Shown in pieces: positions 34,707 to 43,389 of a DNA stretch of 64,000 nucleotides. The stretch lies in the NCBI RefSeq assembly GCF_002024165.1, contig NZ_MWQN01000001.1, positions 2,769,365-2,833,364 of the forward strand, written 5' to 3'. The notes below the pieces were generated by a model. It was not told the DNA's origin. It made no database searches and was given only the letters and a program-made list of their open reading frames with translations. This stretch comes from Embleya scabrispora (lineage in GTDB: Bacteria; Actinomycetota; Actinomycetes; Streptomycetales; Streptomycetaceae). A program made the position numbers and the translations under genes. Each line of letters begins with the position of its first letter. The stretch's first letter is position 1.

Positions 34707-35351
34707 TCACTGGTCCAGGTATGCGAGGACCGCGAGCACTCGGCGGTTGTCGCCGTCGGCCGGTAGTAGGCCCAGCTTGGTGAAGATGCTGCTTATGTGC
34801 TTGGCGACGGCCTTCTCCGAGATGAACAGGGACTGGGCGATGCCGGCGTTGGAGCGGCCCTGGGCCACCCACACCAAGACCTCGCGCTCCCGACTCGACA
34901 GGGTGCTCATGCTCTCGTCGCGCTCCTTGCGCACCAGGAGCTGGGAGATCACGTCGGGGTCCATCACGGTGCCGCCCTCGGCCACCCGCCGGATGGAGTC
35001 CAGGAATTGCGCTCCGTTGGTCACCCGGCCCTTGAGGATGTAGCCGATCCCGCAGCCGCCGCTGCTCAGCAACTCGCGTGCGTACAGCGGCTCGACGTAC
35101 TGGGAGAGGAGCAGCACGGGCAGGTCGGGCATCTCGCGCCGGGCGGCGAGGACCGCACGCAGGCCCTCGTCGGTGAAGTTCGGCGGCAGTCGGACGTCGA
35201 CGATCGCGACGTCCGGTCGTGCCTCGGTGAGCGACTCCAGCAGGTCCGCTCCGTTTTCCACCGCGGCCACGATCTCGTGGCCGTGTGCTTCCAGGAGGCG
35301 GATCAGTCCGTCCCTAAGGAGGAAGTGGTCTTCGGCGAGGACAATTCGCAC
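34707..35351 (-). CDS. LuxR/NarL-type response regulator
   Basis: 214 residues from GTG 35351 with GGAG six bases upstream, overlapping the kinase gene by 49 bp. The receiver domain begins VRIVLAEDHFLLRDGL with the phosphorylated Asp in VAIVDVRLPP and the conserved Lys in YILKGRV. The C-terminal LuxR HTH is LSSREREVLVWVAQGRSNAGIAQSLFISEKAVAKHISSIFTKLGL. It forms a two-component pair with the overlapping kinase. Targets are unknown; a palindrome upstream of the kinase may be an autoregulatory site. Confidence 0.93.
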   Translation of the reverse strand: MRIVLAEDHFLLRDGLIRLLEAHGHEIVAAVENGADLLESLTEARPDVAIVDVRLPPNFTDEGLRAVLAARREMPDLPVLLLSQYVEPLYARELLSSGGCGIGYILKGRVTNGAQFLDSIRRVAEGGTVMDPDVISQLLVRKERDESMSTLSSREREVLVWVAQGRSNAGIAQSLFISEKAVAKHISSIFTKLGLLPADGDNRRVLAVLAYLDQ

Positions 35352-36634
35352 GGAAGCTCCATCGTCACCATCGTCGGGCCGTTGACGGGGCTGTTCACGG
35401 CCAGTACACCGTCGAAAGTGGCAAGGCGTCGCTCGACGCCCCGCAGGCCGGTGCCACGGGCGGCGTCCGCGCCGCCGTGTCCGGTGTCGGTGATGGTGAC
35501 GCGCAGCATTCCGTGATCGTAACGGACGTCGATCCAGGCCCGATCCGCGTTCGAGTGCTTGGCGACATTGGTGAGGATCTCCGAGATCGCGAAGTACGCG
35601 GCCGACTCGATCGGCATCTCGGGGCGGCCCGGCAGGTCGACGGTGACCTCGGTGGGGACCGGGCAGACCATGGCCAACGAGCGGACCGCGTCGACGAGTC
35701 CGCGGTCGGCGAGCACCGGCGGGTGGATGCCGCGAACCAGATTGCGCAGTTCCTGCAACGCCTTGGCCGAGGACTGGCGTGCCTCGATCAACAGGGCGCG
35801 CACGGCCTCGGGGTTGGTCTCCAGGAGGCGTTCCGCGGCGTCCAGGTTCATGCCCATCGCCACCAGGCGCGCCTGGGCGCCGTCGTGCAGGTCGCGCTCG
35901 ATCCGGCGGATCTCGGCCATCTGCGTGTCCGCCGCGTCCGAGCGGGTCGTGGCGAGGTGCTCGATGCGGCCGGCCATCATCTCGTTCTCGCTCGGGGCGA
36001 GCATCGCGTGGGTGTACAGGGCGTGTTTGCGCACGGCGCGGGGCGCCACCCACAGGGCCAGCGGCAGGTGCAGTACGCCGAGGATGCCCGCGAGCACCGC
36101 GGTGGCCGAACCCCCGATCGGGATGAAGTAGTACCACAGGCCGTCCCACTCCTCGGAGAGCGAGACGCCGAAGAAGGCGAGGAAGATGCCCCACGCGCTG
36201 CCCAGGACCAGGGCGATCGGGAAGAAGGCCAGGAAGGCGCCGGCGACGGGGTCGGAGAGCACCCAGACGAACTCCCGCCGCAGTTGCGGGTCGTTCATGA
36301 TCCAGCGGTAGCGGGCGACGACTCCCGAGGCGCCCGCGGGCACCGGCGGCTGGGGGCGGGCCGGGATCGGGATCTGCACGCCGGACCAGCGCGCGGCCAG
36401 CGCGCGTTGACGGTTGCTCAGCCCGCGTACGCCCGCCATGGCGCGTGGCACCATGCCGAGGCCCGGACCCACCAGGGTGATCGCGCCGGAGACGGCAAGG
36501 GAGCGGCCGAGGGCCGCGAGCGACATCCAGCACAGGGCTAACGCCCGTCGCAGACCGACGAACCCGGCAGGGACGGAGAACCCCTTGACCTCGTCCGACG
36601 ACGGGCTTTCCCCGGGCTGCGTCGTGCCGTCCAT
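35303..36634 (-). CDS. sensor histidine kinase, NarL/DesK-type (HisKA_3)
   Basis: 443 residues. The N-terminal sensor module has about four to six membrane segments (ALALCWMSLAALGRSLAV, GAFLAFFPIALVLGSAWGIF, ATAVLAGILGVLHLPLALWV) and resembles the Sensor/PF13796 type. The HisKA_3 site is RRIERDLHDGAQARLVAMGM with the phosphorylated His, and the HATPase_c domain carries EILTNVAKHSNAD and TDTGHGG. The ligand is unknown. It lies between tRNA-Arg and the biosynthetic cluster, so it may or may not regulate the cluster. Confidence 0.93.
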   Translation of the reverse strand: MDGTTQPGESPSSDEVKGFSVPAGFVGLRRALALCWMSLAALGRSLAVSGAITLVGPGLGMVPRAMAGVRGLSNRQRALAARWSGVQIPIPARPQPPVPAGASGVVARYRWIMNDPQLRREFVWVLSDPVAGAFLAFFPIALVLGSAWGIFLAFFGVSLSEEWDGLWYYFIPIGGSATAVLAGILGVLHLPLALWVAPRAVRKHALYTHAMLAPSENEMMAGRIEHLATTRSDAADTQMAEIRRIERDLHDGAQARLVAMGMNLDAAERLLETNPEAVRALLIEARQSSAKALQELRNLVRGIHPPVLADRGLVDAVRSLAMVCPVPTEVTVDLPGRPEMPIESAAYFAISEILTNVAKHSNADRAWIDVRYDHGMLRVTITDTGHGGADAARGTGLRGVERRLATFDGVLAVNSPVNGPTMVTMELPCELSSPKTTSSLGTD

Positions 36635-36705
36635 GTATTCACTCCTCTTGCCATTCGCACTGTCCCGGCCACAGTGGCCGTGTCGCTATTGTGGCGGAGG
36701 TCGGG

Positions 36706-36719
36706 TACCGAAATCGGTA
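36706..36719. promoter_or_regulatory. TACCGA-AA-TCGGTA palindrome in the kinase promoter region
   Basis: Perfect 6-2-6 palindrome 72 bp upstream of the kinase start in the 134-bp gap before MaoC. Two near-copies of GTATTT-(A)-CTCCCC/CCCC (around 36719 and 36751) flank it. It is a plausible binding site of the adjacent response regulator. Confidence 0.45.
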
Positions 36720-36768
36720 GTATTTACTCCCCTCTTGGACGGCGAAGGGGGTATTTCCCCTACCGCCG

Positions 36769-37245
36769 TCAGGGCACGGCCAGGGGCGTCCCGGGGGCGA
36801 CGAAGAGCGACAGGGTGTCCGCCACGCAGGCCGCCTGCTGCCGGCCCTCCACCTCCACCGTCATGCGTACGGCGGTCAGGTGGCCCGAGGGCGTTTCGCG
36901 GACGCCGGTGAGTCTGGCGCCGCCGCGGACCCGGGCCCCGACCGGCACGGGGCGGGGGAAACGCACCTTGTCCAGGCCGAAGTTGACGCCGAGCTCGACC
37001 TTTTCGATCGCGAAGATCGCCCGCATCATCGCGGGCAGCAGCGCGAGTGTCATATAGCCGTGGACGATGGTCCCGCCGAACGGTCCGGTCGCCGCCCGCT
37101 CGGGATCCACGTGAATCCACTGGAGGTCGCCGGTCGCACCGGCGAATTGGTCGACACTTTCCTGGGTGACTTCGAGCCATTCGCTGTAGCCGAGGTGTTC
37201 GCCGGCCGCGCCGGCGAATTCCTCCAGGCTGTTGAAGGATCTCAT
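36769..37245 (-). CDS. MaoC-like (R)-specific enoyl-CoA/ACP hydratase
   Basis: 158 residues from ATG 37245. Single hotdog fold with the catalytic hydratase-2 Asp/His motif FAGATGDLQWIHVDPERAATGPFGGTIVHGYMTLALLP. Enzymes of this kind hydrate or dehydrate acyl-CoA or acyl-ACP substrates. It is the only dehydratase-type enzyme beside a polyketide ketosynthase set that has a ketoreductase but no FabZ, so it is the best candidate for the dehydration step; that link is inference. It is 142 bp downstream of sbnB on the same strand, with SARP-like repeats between them. Confidence 0.87.
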   Translation of the reverse strand: MRSFNSLEEFAGAAGEHLGYSEWLEVTQESVDQFAGATGDLQWIHVDPERAATGPFGGTIVHGYMTLALLPAMMRAIFAIEKVELGVNFGLDKVRFPRPVPVGARVRGGARLTGVRETPSGHLTAVRMTVEVEGRQQAACVADTLSLFVAPGTPLAVP

Positions 37246-37307
37246 GCGGCAGATTCTGTGTGGGCGTCGAGGACGCGGCAAGGTGCTCCAGGGTCGGTTG
37301 CGCGTTC

Positions 37308-37336
37308 GGTCAGCGCGCCGTCAGCCGGCTGTCAGC
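37308..37336 (+). promoter_or_regulatory. SARP-like heptamer repeats between sbnB and the MaoC gene
   Basis: GGTCAGC (37308-37314), CGTCAGC (37319-37325) and TGTCAGC (37330-37336): exact 11-bp periodicity with 4-base spacers. Orientation is opposite to both flanking genes and no TANNNT lies at the expected distance, so its role is less clear than at the other sites. Confidence 0.5.
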
Positions 37337-37387
37337 GGTCGCCGGGAATCGCCCCGTCGCGACGCGTGCAGCCGGCCCGGCGAAGCG

Positions 37388-38419
37388 TCAGCCGTAGCGC
37401 TTGAGTTCGTGGAAGAAGTCCGGGACGGTGTGCAGTCCGTCCGCTTCGCGGACGCGGTCGTACACGTACTTCGCGACGGCCATGTCGAGGACGCCCAGGC
37501 CGAACGGCGAGAAGACCACCGGCCGGTCGGTCGGCGGGGCGATCGCCCCGGTGAGCACGTCGTATAGGGTGCCGGCGACGAACTCGCGGTGACCGACCAC
37601 CTGTTCGGCCAAATGCGGCGAGGTGTTCGCCTTCATGCAGTGCTCGATGTCGTCGACGATGTTCCACGAGTCCAGGACGATCTCGGGGGACAGGTCCCGC
37701 AGCGAGACGTGCAGCACCAGCGGGTTGTGCGCGAACCACCGCGGATCGCTCACATGCGGCTCCCCCGCGACGGTGGCGAAGACCACCAGATCGCTGGAAC
37801 GGATCAGGTCCTCGGCCTTGTCGTGGATGGTGATCTCGCGATCCGCGCCCTCGGCCCGGCGCAGGTAGCCCGCGAAGCCCTCGGCGTACTCGGCGGACAC
37901 GTCGTGCACGCCGATCGACTCGAAGGCGAAGCCGCTGCCCGCGAGGTACCGGTGCACATAGCGGGCGATCAGGCCGACTCCGAAGAAGCCCACCCGTGTG
38001 GGGCGTTGCCCGCGCGCCTCGCCGAGCCGCGCCGCCGCGAGAGCCGCGGAGGCGGCGGTGCGCGCCGCGCTGATGATGGAACTCTCCAGGCAGGCGAACG
38101 GGTAGCCGGTCTCGGCGTCGTTGAGAATGAGCACGGCCGAGGCGCGCGGGATGCCGGCGGCCACGTTCTCCGGGAAGCTGGAGATCCACTTGATGCCGTG
38201 CACCTCCACATCGCCCTTGATCGACGCGGGCAGCGCGATGATCCGCGACGACGGACGATCGGGGAAGCGCAGGAAGTACGAGTCGGGGTTGACCGTCTGC
38301 CCCTCGCCGTGCAGCCGGTACGCGGCCTCGATCGTCGCGACGACCTCCTCCTCGCGGCCGCCGAGGACTTGGTGCACCTGAGCGCCGGAGACCACGGCGA
38401 AGGAAGGTACCTGATTCAT
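37388..38419 (-). CDS. sbnB: N-(2-amino-2-carboxyethyl)-L-glutamate dehydrogenase SbnB (L-Dap synthesis)
   Basis: 343 residues from ATG 38419 (AGGAG nine bases upstream). Ornithine cyclodeaminase/mu-crystallin fold: substrate region IKWISSFPENVAAGIPRASAVLILND, NAD-binding GFFGVGLIARYVHRYL, and DIEHCMKANTSPHLAEQ. In the siderophore staphyloferrin B pathway SbnB oxidatively cleaves the SbnA product into L-2,3-diaminopropionate and 2-oxoglutarate. With sbnA at the other end of the cluster, the cell can make Dap for the NRPS A domains of matching specificity. It ends the ACP-KS-KS-KR-oxidoreductase operon. Confidence 0.9.
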   Translation of the reverse strand: MNQVPSFAVVSGAQVHQVLGGREEEVVATIEAAYRLHGEGQTVNPDSYFLRFPDRPSSRIIALPASIKGDVEVHGIKWISSFPENVAAGIPRASAVLILNDAETGYPFACLESSIISAARTAASAALAAARLGEARGQRPTRVGFFGVGLIARYVHRYLAGSGFAFESIGVHDVSAEYAEGFAGYLRRAEGADREITIHDKAEDLIRSSDLVVFATVAGEPHVSDPRWFAHNPLVLHVSLRDLSPEIVLDSWNIVDDIEHCMKANTSPHLAEQVVGHREFVAGTLYDVLTGAIAPPTDRPVVFSPFGLGVLDMAVAKYVYDRVREADGLHTVPDFFHELKRYG

Positions 38420-38493
38420 GGGAACACTGCTCCTGGTCGGGCGGAAGGGCCTGGTCGGGATGGGAAGGTGATCGGTCGTGGGCCGGGCGGCCC

Positions 38494-40206
38494 TCAGCCG
38501 ATGCCGGCCAGGCCCTTCGCGCGCCGCCGCGCCTGTCCGCGCGAGACGGCCAGTGGGTCCCAGTCCGGTGCCCGTTCGGGCAGTCTGGAGGCGTCGCCGA
38601 GCACCACGCCGGTGTACGCCTCGGCGAACAGCCCGCGCCCGAGGATGCGCGAGGCGGCGGCGATTCCGCAGGTCGCCACGCCGCCGATGCCGCTGCCGTA
38701 GCGGACGTTCTGGCCGACCACGTACAGACCCTCGACCTCGGTCCGCACGTCGGGCCGCCGGGCCGTGCCGCCCCAGGTGGCCATGCCGTACGGGGTGCCG
38801 CCGCCGGCCCGGATGTAGCGCTCGTTGGTCAGCGGAGTCGCCGTTTCCACGTGGGTGATGCGGCTCCGGAACGGGCCGAGGATCTTTTCGGCGGTGTCCA
38901 GCATCGCCTCGGTCAACTGCCGCTTGCGGGCGAGGTAGGTGGGGTTGCGGCGGTAGGGCTCGCCGTGCACCGGTCCGCCCGGCACGCCCCAGAAGTCGTA
39001 ACCGAACGGGCAGTTCATCATGAGCTGGAAGTTGCTGTGGCCCGGCGGGCACACGGCGTGCGCCCCCGGGTCCCGGAGGGAGGCGAAGAACAGGGCGAGT
39101 TGCGACACCGTGTCCATCGATCCGTCGCGGGCGTACCGCTCCAGCATCGCCGCGTGCGCGCCCTCCATGTCGTCACTGCCGTGCCACCAGATGTTGGCGT
39201 TGGGCAGCGCCGGCAACTCGGTGTCGAGCGCGACGTACACCGAGACGATGGCATTGCGCATGGTCGCCTCGCGCGTGCGTGCCACGAGGCCGGCGGGGAA
39301 GGCCGCCTCGCCGCCGCACAGGTCGAGGACGGTGCTCCGGTAGTCCGCGTTGGAGATGACCAGCGGCGCCGAGATCCGCTGCCCGTCGGTGAGTTCGACG
39401 CCGGTGGCACGCCCGTTCTCGATCAGGATGCGGCGCACCTCACACCGGGTGCGCAGCTCGCCGCCGTACGCCTCCAGCGCCTCGACGAACGCGGCCACCA
39501 GGGCCTGACCGCCGCCCTCGGGGTAGTACGCGCCGCGCAGGTAGTGGTCGGTGATGTTGACGTGCTCGGCGAAGCCGACTCCGTCGGGCATCGAGCCGTA
39601 GTTGCCGGCCTGGGCCGCGATCAGTGTGCGCCCCTTGGCGGACAGGCCGCAGTGGTCCAGGGCCTGGCCCAGCGTACGGCGGGTCCAGCGCATCGCCTCC
39701 GGGAACCGGCGGCACAACTGCGCCATCGAATCGCCCGTAAGACTGGCCCGGTTCACGGCGGCCAGAGCCGTGGCGAGCTCGATGAACCGGTCGACGCGGT
39801 CGGCCTCCTCGGGCAGCGCCTGCCTGAGCCGGTCGGCGTAGGCATCCCATCCGGCCGGCACGTCCAGGGTCGCGGTGGGCGTCATGACCCGGTCGAAGCC
39901 GTGCTCGTTGTCCATGGGCAAAAAGCGCACCCGGTCGCGGACTCCGAGCCCGGACAAAATCGTGGGGATCAGCCCGTCGGGGCCACAGTCGCCGAGGTAG
40001 TGCATGCCGACGTCGAACTCGTACTTGCGCCGCCTGCGGAAGGCGTGCGCGTTGCCGCCCGCCACGTCGTGCTGTTCGAGCATGAGCACGCGGCGCCCGT
40101 CGGCGGCCAGATAGCCGCCGGTGACCAGGCCGCCGATGCCGCTGCCGACGACGATCGCGTCGTAGCTGTCCCGAAGGCCCCCGGCTCCCTGCGTTCCCGT
40201 GCCCAT
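38494..40206 (-). CDS. CrtI/phytoene desaturase-like FAD oxidoreductase
   Basis: 570 residues. The N-terminal FAD motif is YDAIVVGSGIGGLVTGGYLAADGRRVLMLEQHDVAGG, and the C-terminal block GLYVVGQNVRYGSGIGGVATCGIAAASRIL is the CrtI signature. Relatives desaturate or isomerise polyenes, and similar proteins accompany type II polyketide genes in cinnamoyl-containing peptide clusters, where they are proposed to aromatise a polyene. Here it could desaturate or aromatise the acyl chain; a role in carotenoids is unlikely because no phytoene synthase is present. Its ATG overlaps the ketoreductase stop (TGATG). Confidence 0.85.
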   Translation of the reverse strand: MGTGTQGAGGLRDSYDAIVVGSGIGGLVTGGYLAADGRRVLMLEQHDVAGGNAHAFRRRRKYEFDVGMHYLGDCGPDGLIPTILSGLGVRDRVRFLPMDNEHGFDRVMTPTATLDVPAGWDAYADRLRQALPEEADRVDRFIELATALAAVNRASLTGDSMAQLCRRFPEAMRWTRRTLGQALDHCGLSAKGRTLIAAQAGNYGSMPDGVGFAEHVNITDHYLRGAYYPEGGGQALVAAFVEALEAYGGELRTRCEVRRILIENGRATGVELTDGQRISAPLVISNADYRSTVLDLCGGEAAFPAGLVARTREATMRNAIVSVYVALDTELPALPNANIWWHGSDDMEGAHAAMLERYARDGSMDTVSQLALFFASLRDPGAHAVCPPGHSNFQLMMNCPFGYDFWGVPGGPVHGEPYRRNPTYLARKRQLTEAMLDTAEKILGPFRSRITHVETATPLTNERYIRAGGGTPYGMATWGGTARRPDVRTEVEGLYVVGQNVRYGSGIGGVATCGIAAASRILGRGLFAEAYTGVVLGDASRLPERAPDWDPLAVSRGQARRRAKGLAGIG

Positions 40207-40934
40207 CAGAAGGTGCCACCACCGTGGATCTCGAAGACCGACCCCGTGATGTACGCGGCTCGGTCCGACACCAGGAAGGACACCAGGTCCGCCACCTCCT
40301 CGGGGCGGCCGGCGCGCCCGAGCGCCACGTTCTTCAGCATCCGCTCCACCGCGGCCTCGGACATGTCGCCGACCATGTCGGTCGCGATCAGGCCCGGGGC
40401 GACCACGTTGGCGCGCACACCGCGTGGCCCGCACTCCTTGGCGAGGGACTTGGTGAAGCCGATGATCCCGGCCTTGGAGGCGGCGTAGTTGGCCTGCCCG
40501 ATGTTCCCGTGGATCCCGGACACCGAGGACAGATTGACGATCGCGCCGTTCCTGCGCTTGCTCATGGAGAACGCGGCGGCGCGGCACACGTGGTAGACGC
40601 CGTCCAGATTGGTCCGCAGGACCCGGCCCCAGTCCTCCTCGGGCATCAGGATCACCGGCCGGTCCCGGGTGATGCCCGCCGAGGTGACGGCGACGTCGAC
40701 GGGGCCGAGTTCGCGCTCGGTACGCGCGTACCAGTCGCGCACGTCCGCCGCGTCGGACACGTCGCAGCGGGCGGCCGTGACGCGGGTGCCGAACTCGCTC
40801 GCCTCCTTGACGAGTTCCTCGGCGGCTTCCTCGTTCGAGCGGTAGCAGAACGCGATGTCGTACCCGTCCCGGGCCAGGCGCAGCACGATGGCCTTGCCGA
40901 TGCCCCGGGACCCGCCGCTGACCAGCGCGATCAT
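40206..40934 (-). CDS. 3-oxoacyl-ACP reductase (FabG-type ketoreductase)
   Basis: 242 residues, a short-chain dehydrogenase with TGxxxGIG variant SGGSRGIGKAI, NNAG-type motif SAGI, catalytic Ser in NLSSVSG, and YAASK. It reduces the beta-keto group on the ACP-bound chain. Its ATG overlaps the KS-beta stop (ATGA), so the subunits are translationally coupled. Confidence 0.93.
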   Translation of the reverse strand: MIALVSGGSRGIGKAIVLRLARDGYDIAFCYRSNEEAAEELVKEASEFGTRVTAARCDVSDAADVRDWYARTERELGPVDVAVTSAGITRDRPVILMPEEDWGRVLRTNLDGVYHVCRAAAFSMSKRRNGAIVNLSSVSGIHGNIGQANYAASKAGIIGFTKSLAKECGPRGVRANVVAPGLIATDMVGDMSEAAVERMLKNVALGRAGRPEEVADLVSFLVSDRAAYITGSVFEIHGGGTF

Positions 40935-42058
40935 GCGTGCTCCCCCAGCAGTCGCAGCACGGCACAGGCCACCGCGCCGTCCCGGTCGACGGCGGACACC
41001 AGCGCGATCCGACCGGACGAGGTCGGGTCGGCCTCGGCCACTCCGAGCACCGCCTGGATCTGGAAGGAGGCGGAGGCCGCACTGGTGTCGCCGAGCAGTT
41101 CCATGGGTGGCACCCGCGACAGCGCGTCGGCGGGCAGCAGCGCCGCCAGGGCCTCCGACTCGGCCCGACCGGCGGCGTTGGGGGCGGCGCACGGGACGGC
41201 CGCCCACACCTCGTCGGGGGTGACGCCGGCGCGATTCAGGGCGCGGCGGGCGCAGGCGGTGACGGCGGCCCGCGGGTCGTCGTCGATGTCGACGCCGGTC
41301 TGGATACTCAACACCGCGGCCAGTGCGGGGCTTTCGGCGGCGCCGGCGTGCTCGACCAGGAACAGGCCGCAGCCCTCGCCGAGCAGCGGCGAGGGGTCGC
41401 CGGCCGCGAGGGCGGTGTACTCGAACCAGGCGTGTATGGCGGAGAACTCCTCGACGGAACCCACCAGGTACTTCGTCGCACGGCCCTGGCTCATCAGCCG
41501 CCGCGCGTAGTTGAGGGCGAGCAGCCCGCTGACCCGGCCGCCCGCGACCGTCGTGTTGGGGCCCTTGAGGTCGTGTCGGATCGCACAGGCCCCCGCGGCG
41601 TGGTTGAGGCTGCCGAAGGGGATGCGGCCGGCGTCGACGTGGAAGGGGAGCGCGTTCGTGTAGGACTGACGCAGGAGGTCCGTCATGTTCTCCAGGCTGC
41701 CCATGGAGATACCGAGAACCACACCGGTGGCCTCGTCGGTCCGCACCGCCCTGTTGCCTTCGGCGTCCAGGAGCAGCCCGTCGGAGGCGACCAGGGTCAG
41801 TGCGGTGAGCCGGTCCATCTTGGCCGTGCCCTGCGGGCCGAGCAGGCCCTGGATGTCGAAGCCCGGGACCGTGCAGACGTTGGGCGACGGCAGCGTGCCG
41901 AGCGCCGCGTCCGCCTTCACGGCCGTCCTCGCGCCGCCGCGCACGCCCGCGGCGAAGGCCTCGCGGGTCACGCCGTACGGGGATACGGCCGACCATCCGG
42001 TGATGACGAGCGTCTCCGGCGGCAGCGACGCCGCCGGGGTGACTGCTGCGGTACTCAT
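40931..42058 (-). CDS. ketosynthase beta subunit / chain length factor (no active-site Cys)
   Basis: 375 residues of thiolase fold. The position of the catalytic Cys (TTACAAG in the partner) reads TTVAGGRVSG, an Arg near residue 175; the HGTGT His loop is likewise replaced (PCAAPNAAGRAES). Only CLF-type subunits tolerate such losses; they set chain length by heterodimerising with KS-alpha. Classical CLFs usually carry Gln at the Cys position, so Arg is unusual. ATG 42058 lies eight bases from the KS-alpha stop. Confidence 0.85.
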   Translation of the reverse strand: MSTAAVTPAASLPPETLVITGWSAVSPYGVTREAFAAGVRGGARTAVKADAALGTLPSPNVCTVPGFDIQGLLGPQGTAKMDRLTALTLVASDGLLLDAEGNRAVRTDEATGVVLGISMGSLENMTDLLRQSYTNALPFHVDAGRIPFGSLNHAAGACAIRHDLKGPNTTVAGGRVSGLLALNYARRLMSQGRATKYLVGSVEEFSAIHAWFEYTALAAGDPSPLLGEGCGLFLVEHAGAAESPALAAVLSIQTGVDIDDDPRAAVTACARRALNRAGVTPDEVWAAVPCAAPNAAGRAESEALAALLPADALSRVPPMELLGDTSAASASFQIQAVLGVAEADPTSSGRIALVSAVDRDGAVACAVLRLLGEHA

Positions 42059-42066
42059 GGTGGGAC

Positions 42067-43329
42067 TCACTCTCCGTACGTCCCCAGAATCAGGATGGCG
42101 TTGTTGCCGGCGAAGGCGCTGGAGTTGTTCTGCACGAGTCGCACGTCCGCGTCGATGGCGTGGTTGGGCACGACGTCGAGCGGGCAGGCCGGGTCCGTCT
42201 CCCGATGGTGGATCGTCGGCGGAATGAACCCGTGCTCGATGGCGAGGCTGCAGGCGATGGCGCCGAGGGCGCTCGCCGCTCCCATCGCGTGGCCGAGCAT
42301 CGACTTCAGGGCCACGGTGCGCGGCGGCGCGTCGCCGTACACGTCGAGGATGGCGGCCGACTCCGTGCGGTCGTTGGCCTTGGTGCCGGTGCCGTGCGCG
42401 GAGATGAAGTCGATCTCCTCCTTCTTGACCCCGGCGTCGTCCAGGGCGAGGCGAATGCCGCGCGCGATGCCGACGCGGTCCGGTGCGGTGGCGTGGTTGG
42501 CGTCGCAGCTGAGGCCGTAGCCGAGCACCTCGGCGTAGATGTGCGCGTCGCGCGCGAGCGCCGATTCCAGGCTCTCCAGGACGAGGATTCCCGCGCCCTC
42601 GCTGGTGAGGATGCCCTGCCGGTTCTTGTCGAAGGGCCGTACCACGTCCGGGGTGAGCGCGCCGAACCGCTTGAAGGTGAGGTACGCCTTGCGGCACACC
42701 GCGTCGGCTCCGCCGCACAGCGCGATGTCGACCTCGCCGGAACGGATCGCGTCCAGGCCGTAGCCGATCGAGTAGTTGCCCGCCGCGCAGGCCGTCGTGA
42801 TGGTGGTGGCCTCCACGTTCGGCATGCGCAGTTCGCGGGCGATCACGGTGCTCAGCCGGCCCGCGTTGATGCGGCGGGACAGGACCGGGTCCATGGCCTC
42901 CGGGTCTCCGGCGGCCAGTTCCTGTTCGACGAGCAGCCCGATGTCGTGCGATTCGCCGTCGGTGGTGCCGACGCTGATGAGCGCCTGCCGCTCACGCAGG
43001 TCGGCCTCGCTCAGTCCGGCGTCCACCACGGCCATCCGGGCGGCGGCGACGGCGAACTGCCCGGCGCGGCCCATGTCGTCGAGGGGTACGTTGCGGATCC
43101 AGCGCTCCGGCTCGAACTCGCGGACCTCGCATGCGGTGTTGTGGCCGAACCCGGTGGTGTCGAAGCGGGTGATCGGCCCCGCGCCGGAGCGGCCGGCCCG
43201 CAACGCCGCGGTGAGTTCCTCGACACCCGTGCCGATGCTGGAGATCGCGCCGAGGCCGGTGAGGACGGCCCGGCGGCGATTCGCCGGTGCGCGGGCGGGG
43301 GGCGCCGGCGGTGACTGTGCGGTGGACAT
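42067..43329 (-). CDS. beta-ketoacyl-ACP synthase alpha subunit
   Basis: 420 residues. Catalytic Cys-181 in TTITTACAAGNYS, His in SAHGTGTKANDRTE and the Lys/His of LKSMLGHAMGA are intact. Length, pairing with a Cys-less partner and a free-standing ACP identify a type II polyketide KS-alpha rather than primary FabF. Together with the ketoreductase it fits the highly reducing type II class that makes polyene or alkyl acyl chains. A Pro/Ala-rich N-terminus of 20 residues precedes the fold. Confidence 0.92.
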   Translation of the reverse strand: MSTAQSPPAPPARAPANRRRAVLTGLGAISSIGTGVEELTAALRAGRSGAGPITRFDTTGFGHNTACEVREFEPERWIRNVPLDDMGRAGQFAVAAARMAVVDAGLSEADLRERQALISVGTTDGESHDIGLLVEQELAAGDPEAMDPVLSRRINAGRLSTVIARELRMPNVEATTITTACAAGNYSIGYGLDAIRSGEVDIALCGGADAVCRKAYLTFKRFGALTPDVVRPFDKNRQGILTSEGAGILVLESLESALARDAHIYAEVLGYGLSCDANHATAPDRVGIARGIRLALDDAGVKKEEIDFISAHGTGTKANDRTESAAILDVYGDAPPRTVALKSMLGHAMGAASALGAIACSLAIEHGFIPPTIHHRETDPACPLDVVPNHAIDADVRLVQNNSSAFAGNNAILILGTYGE

Positions 43330-43389
43330 CGGACTCCTTAAGCAGTGGGATGCCTGGGGGCGGGGGTCCGGGAGCGGAGCCCCCGCTGC

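Noticed and set aside
38494-40206. Carotenoid pathway
   Set aside because: The CrtI-like protein has no phytoene synthase, GGPP synthase or cyclase nearby and sits in a polyketide operon.
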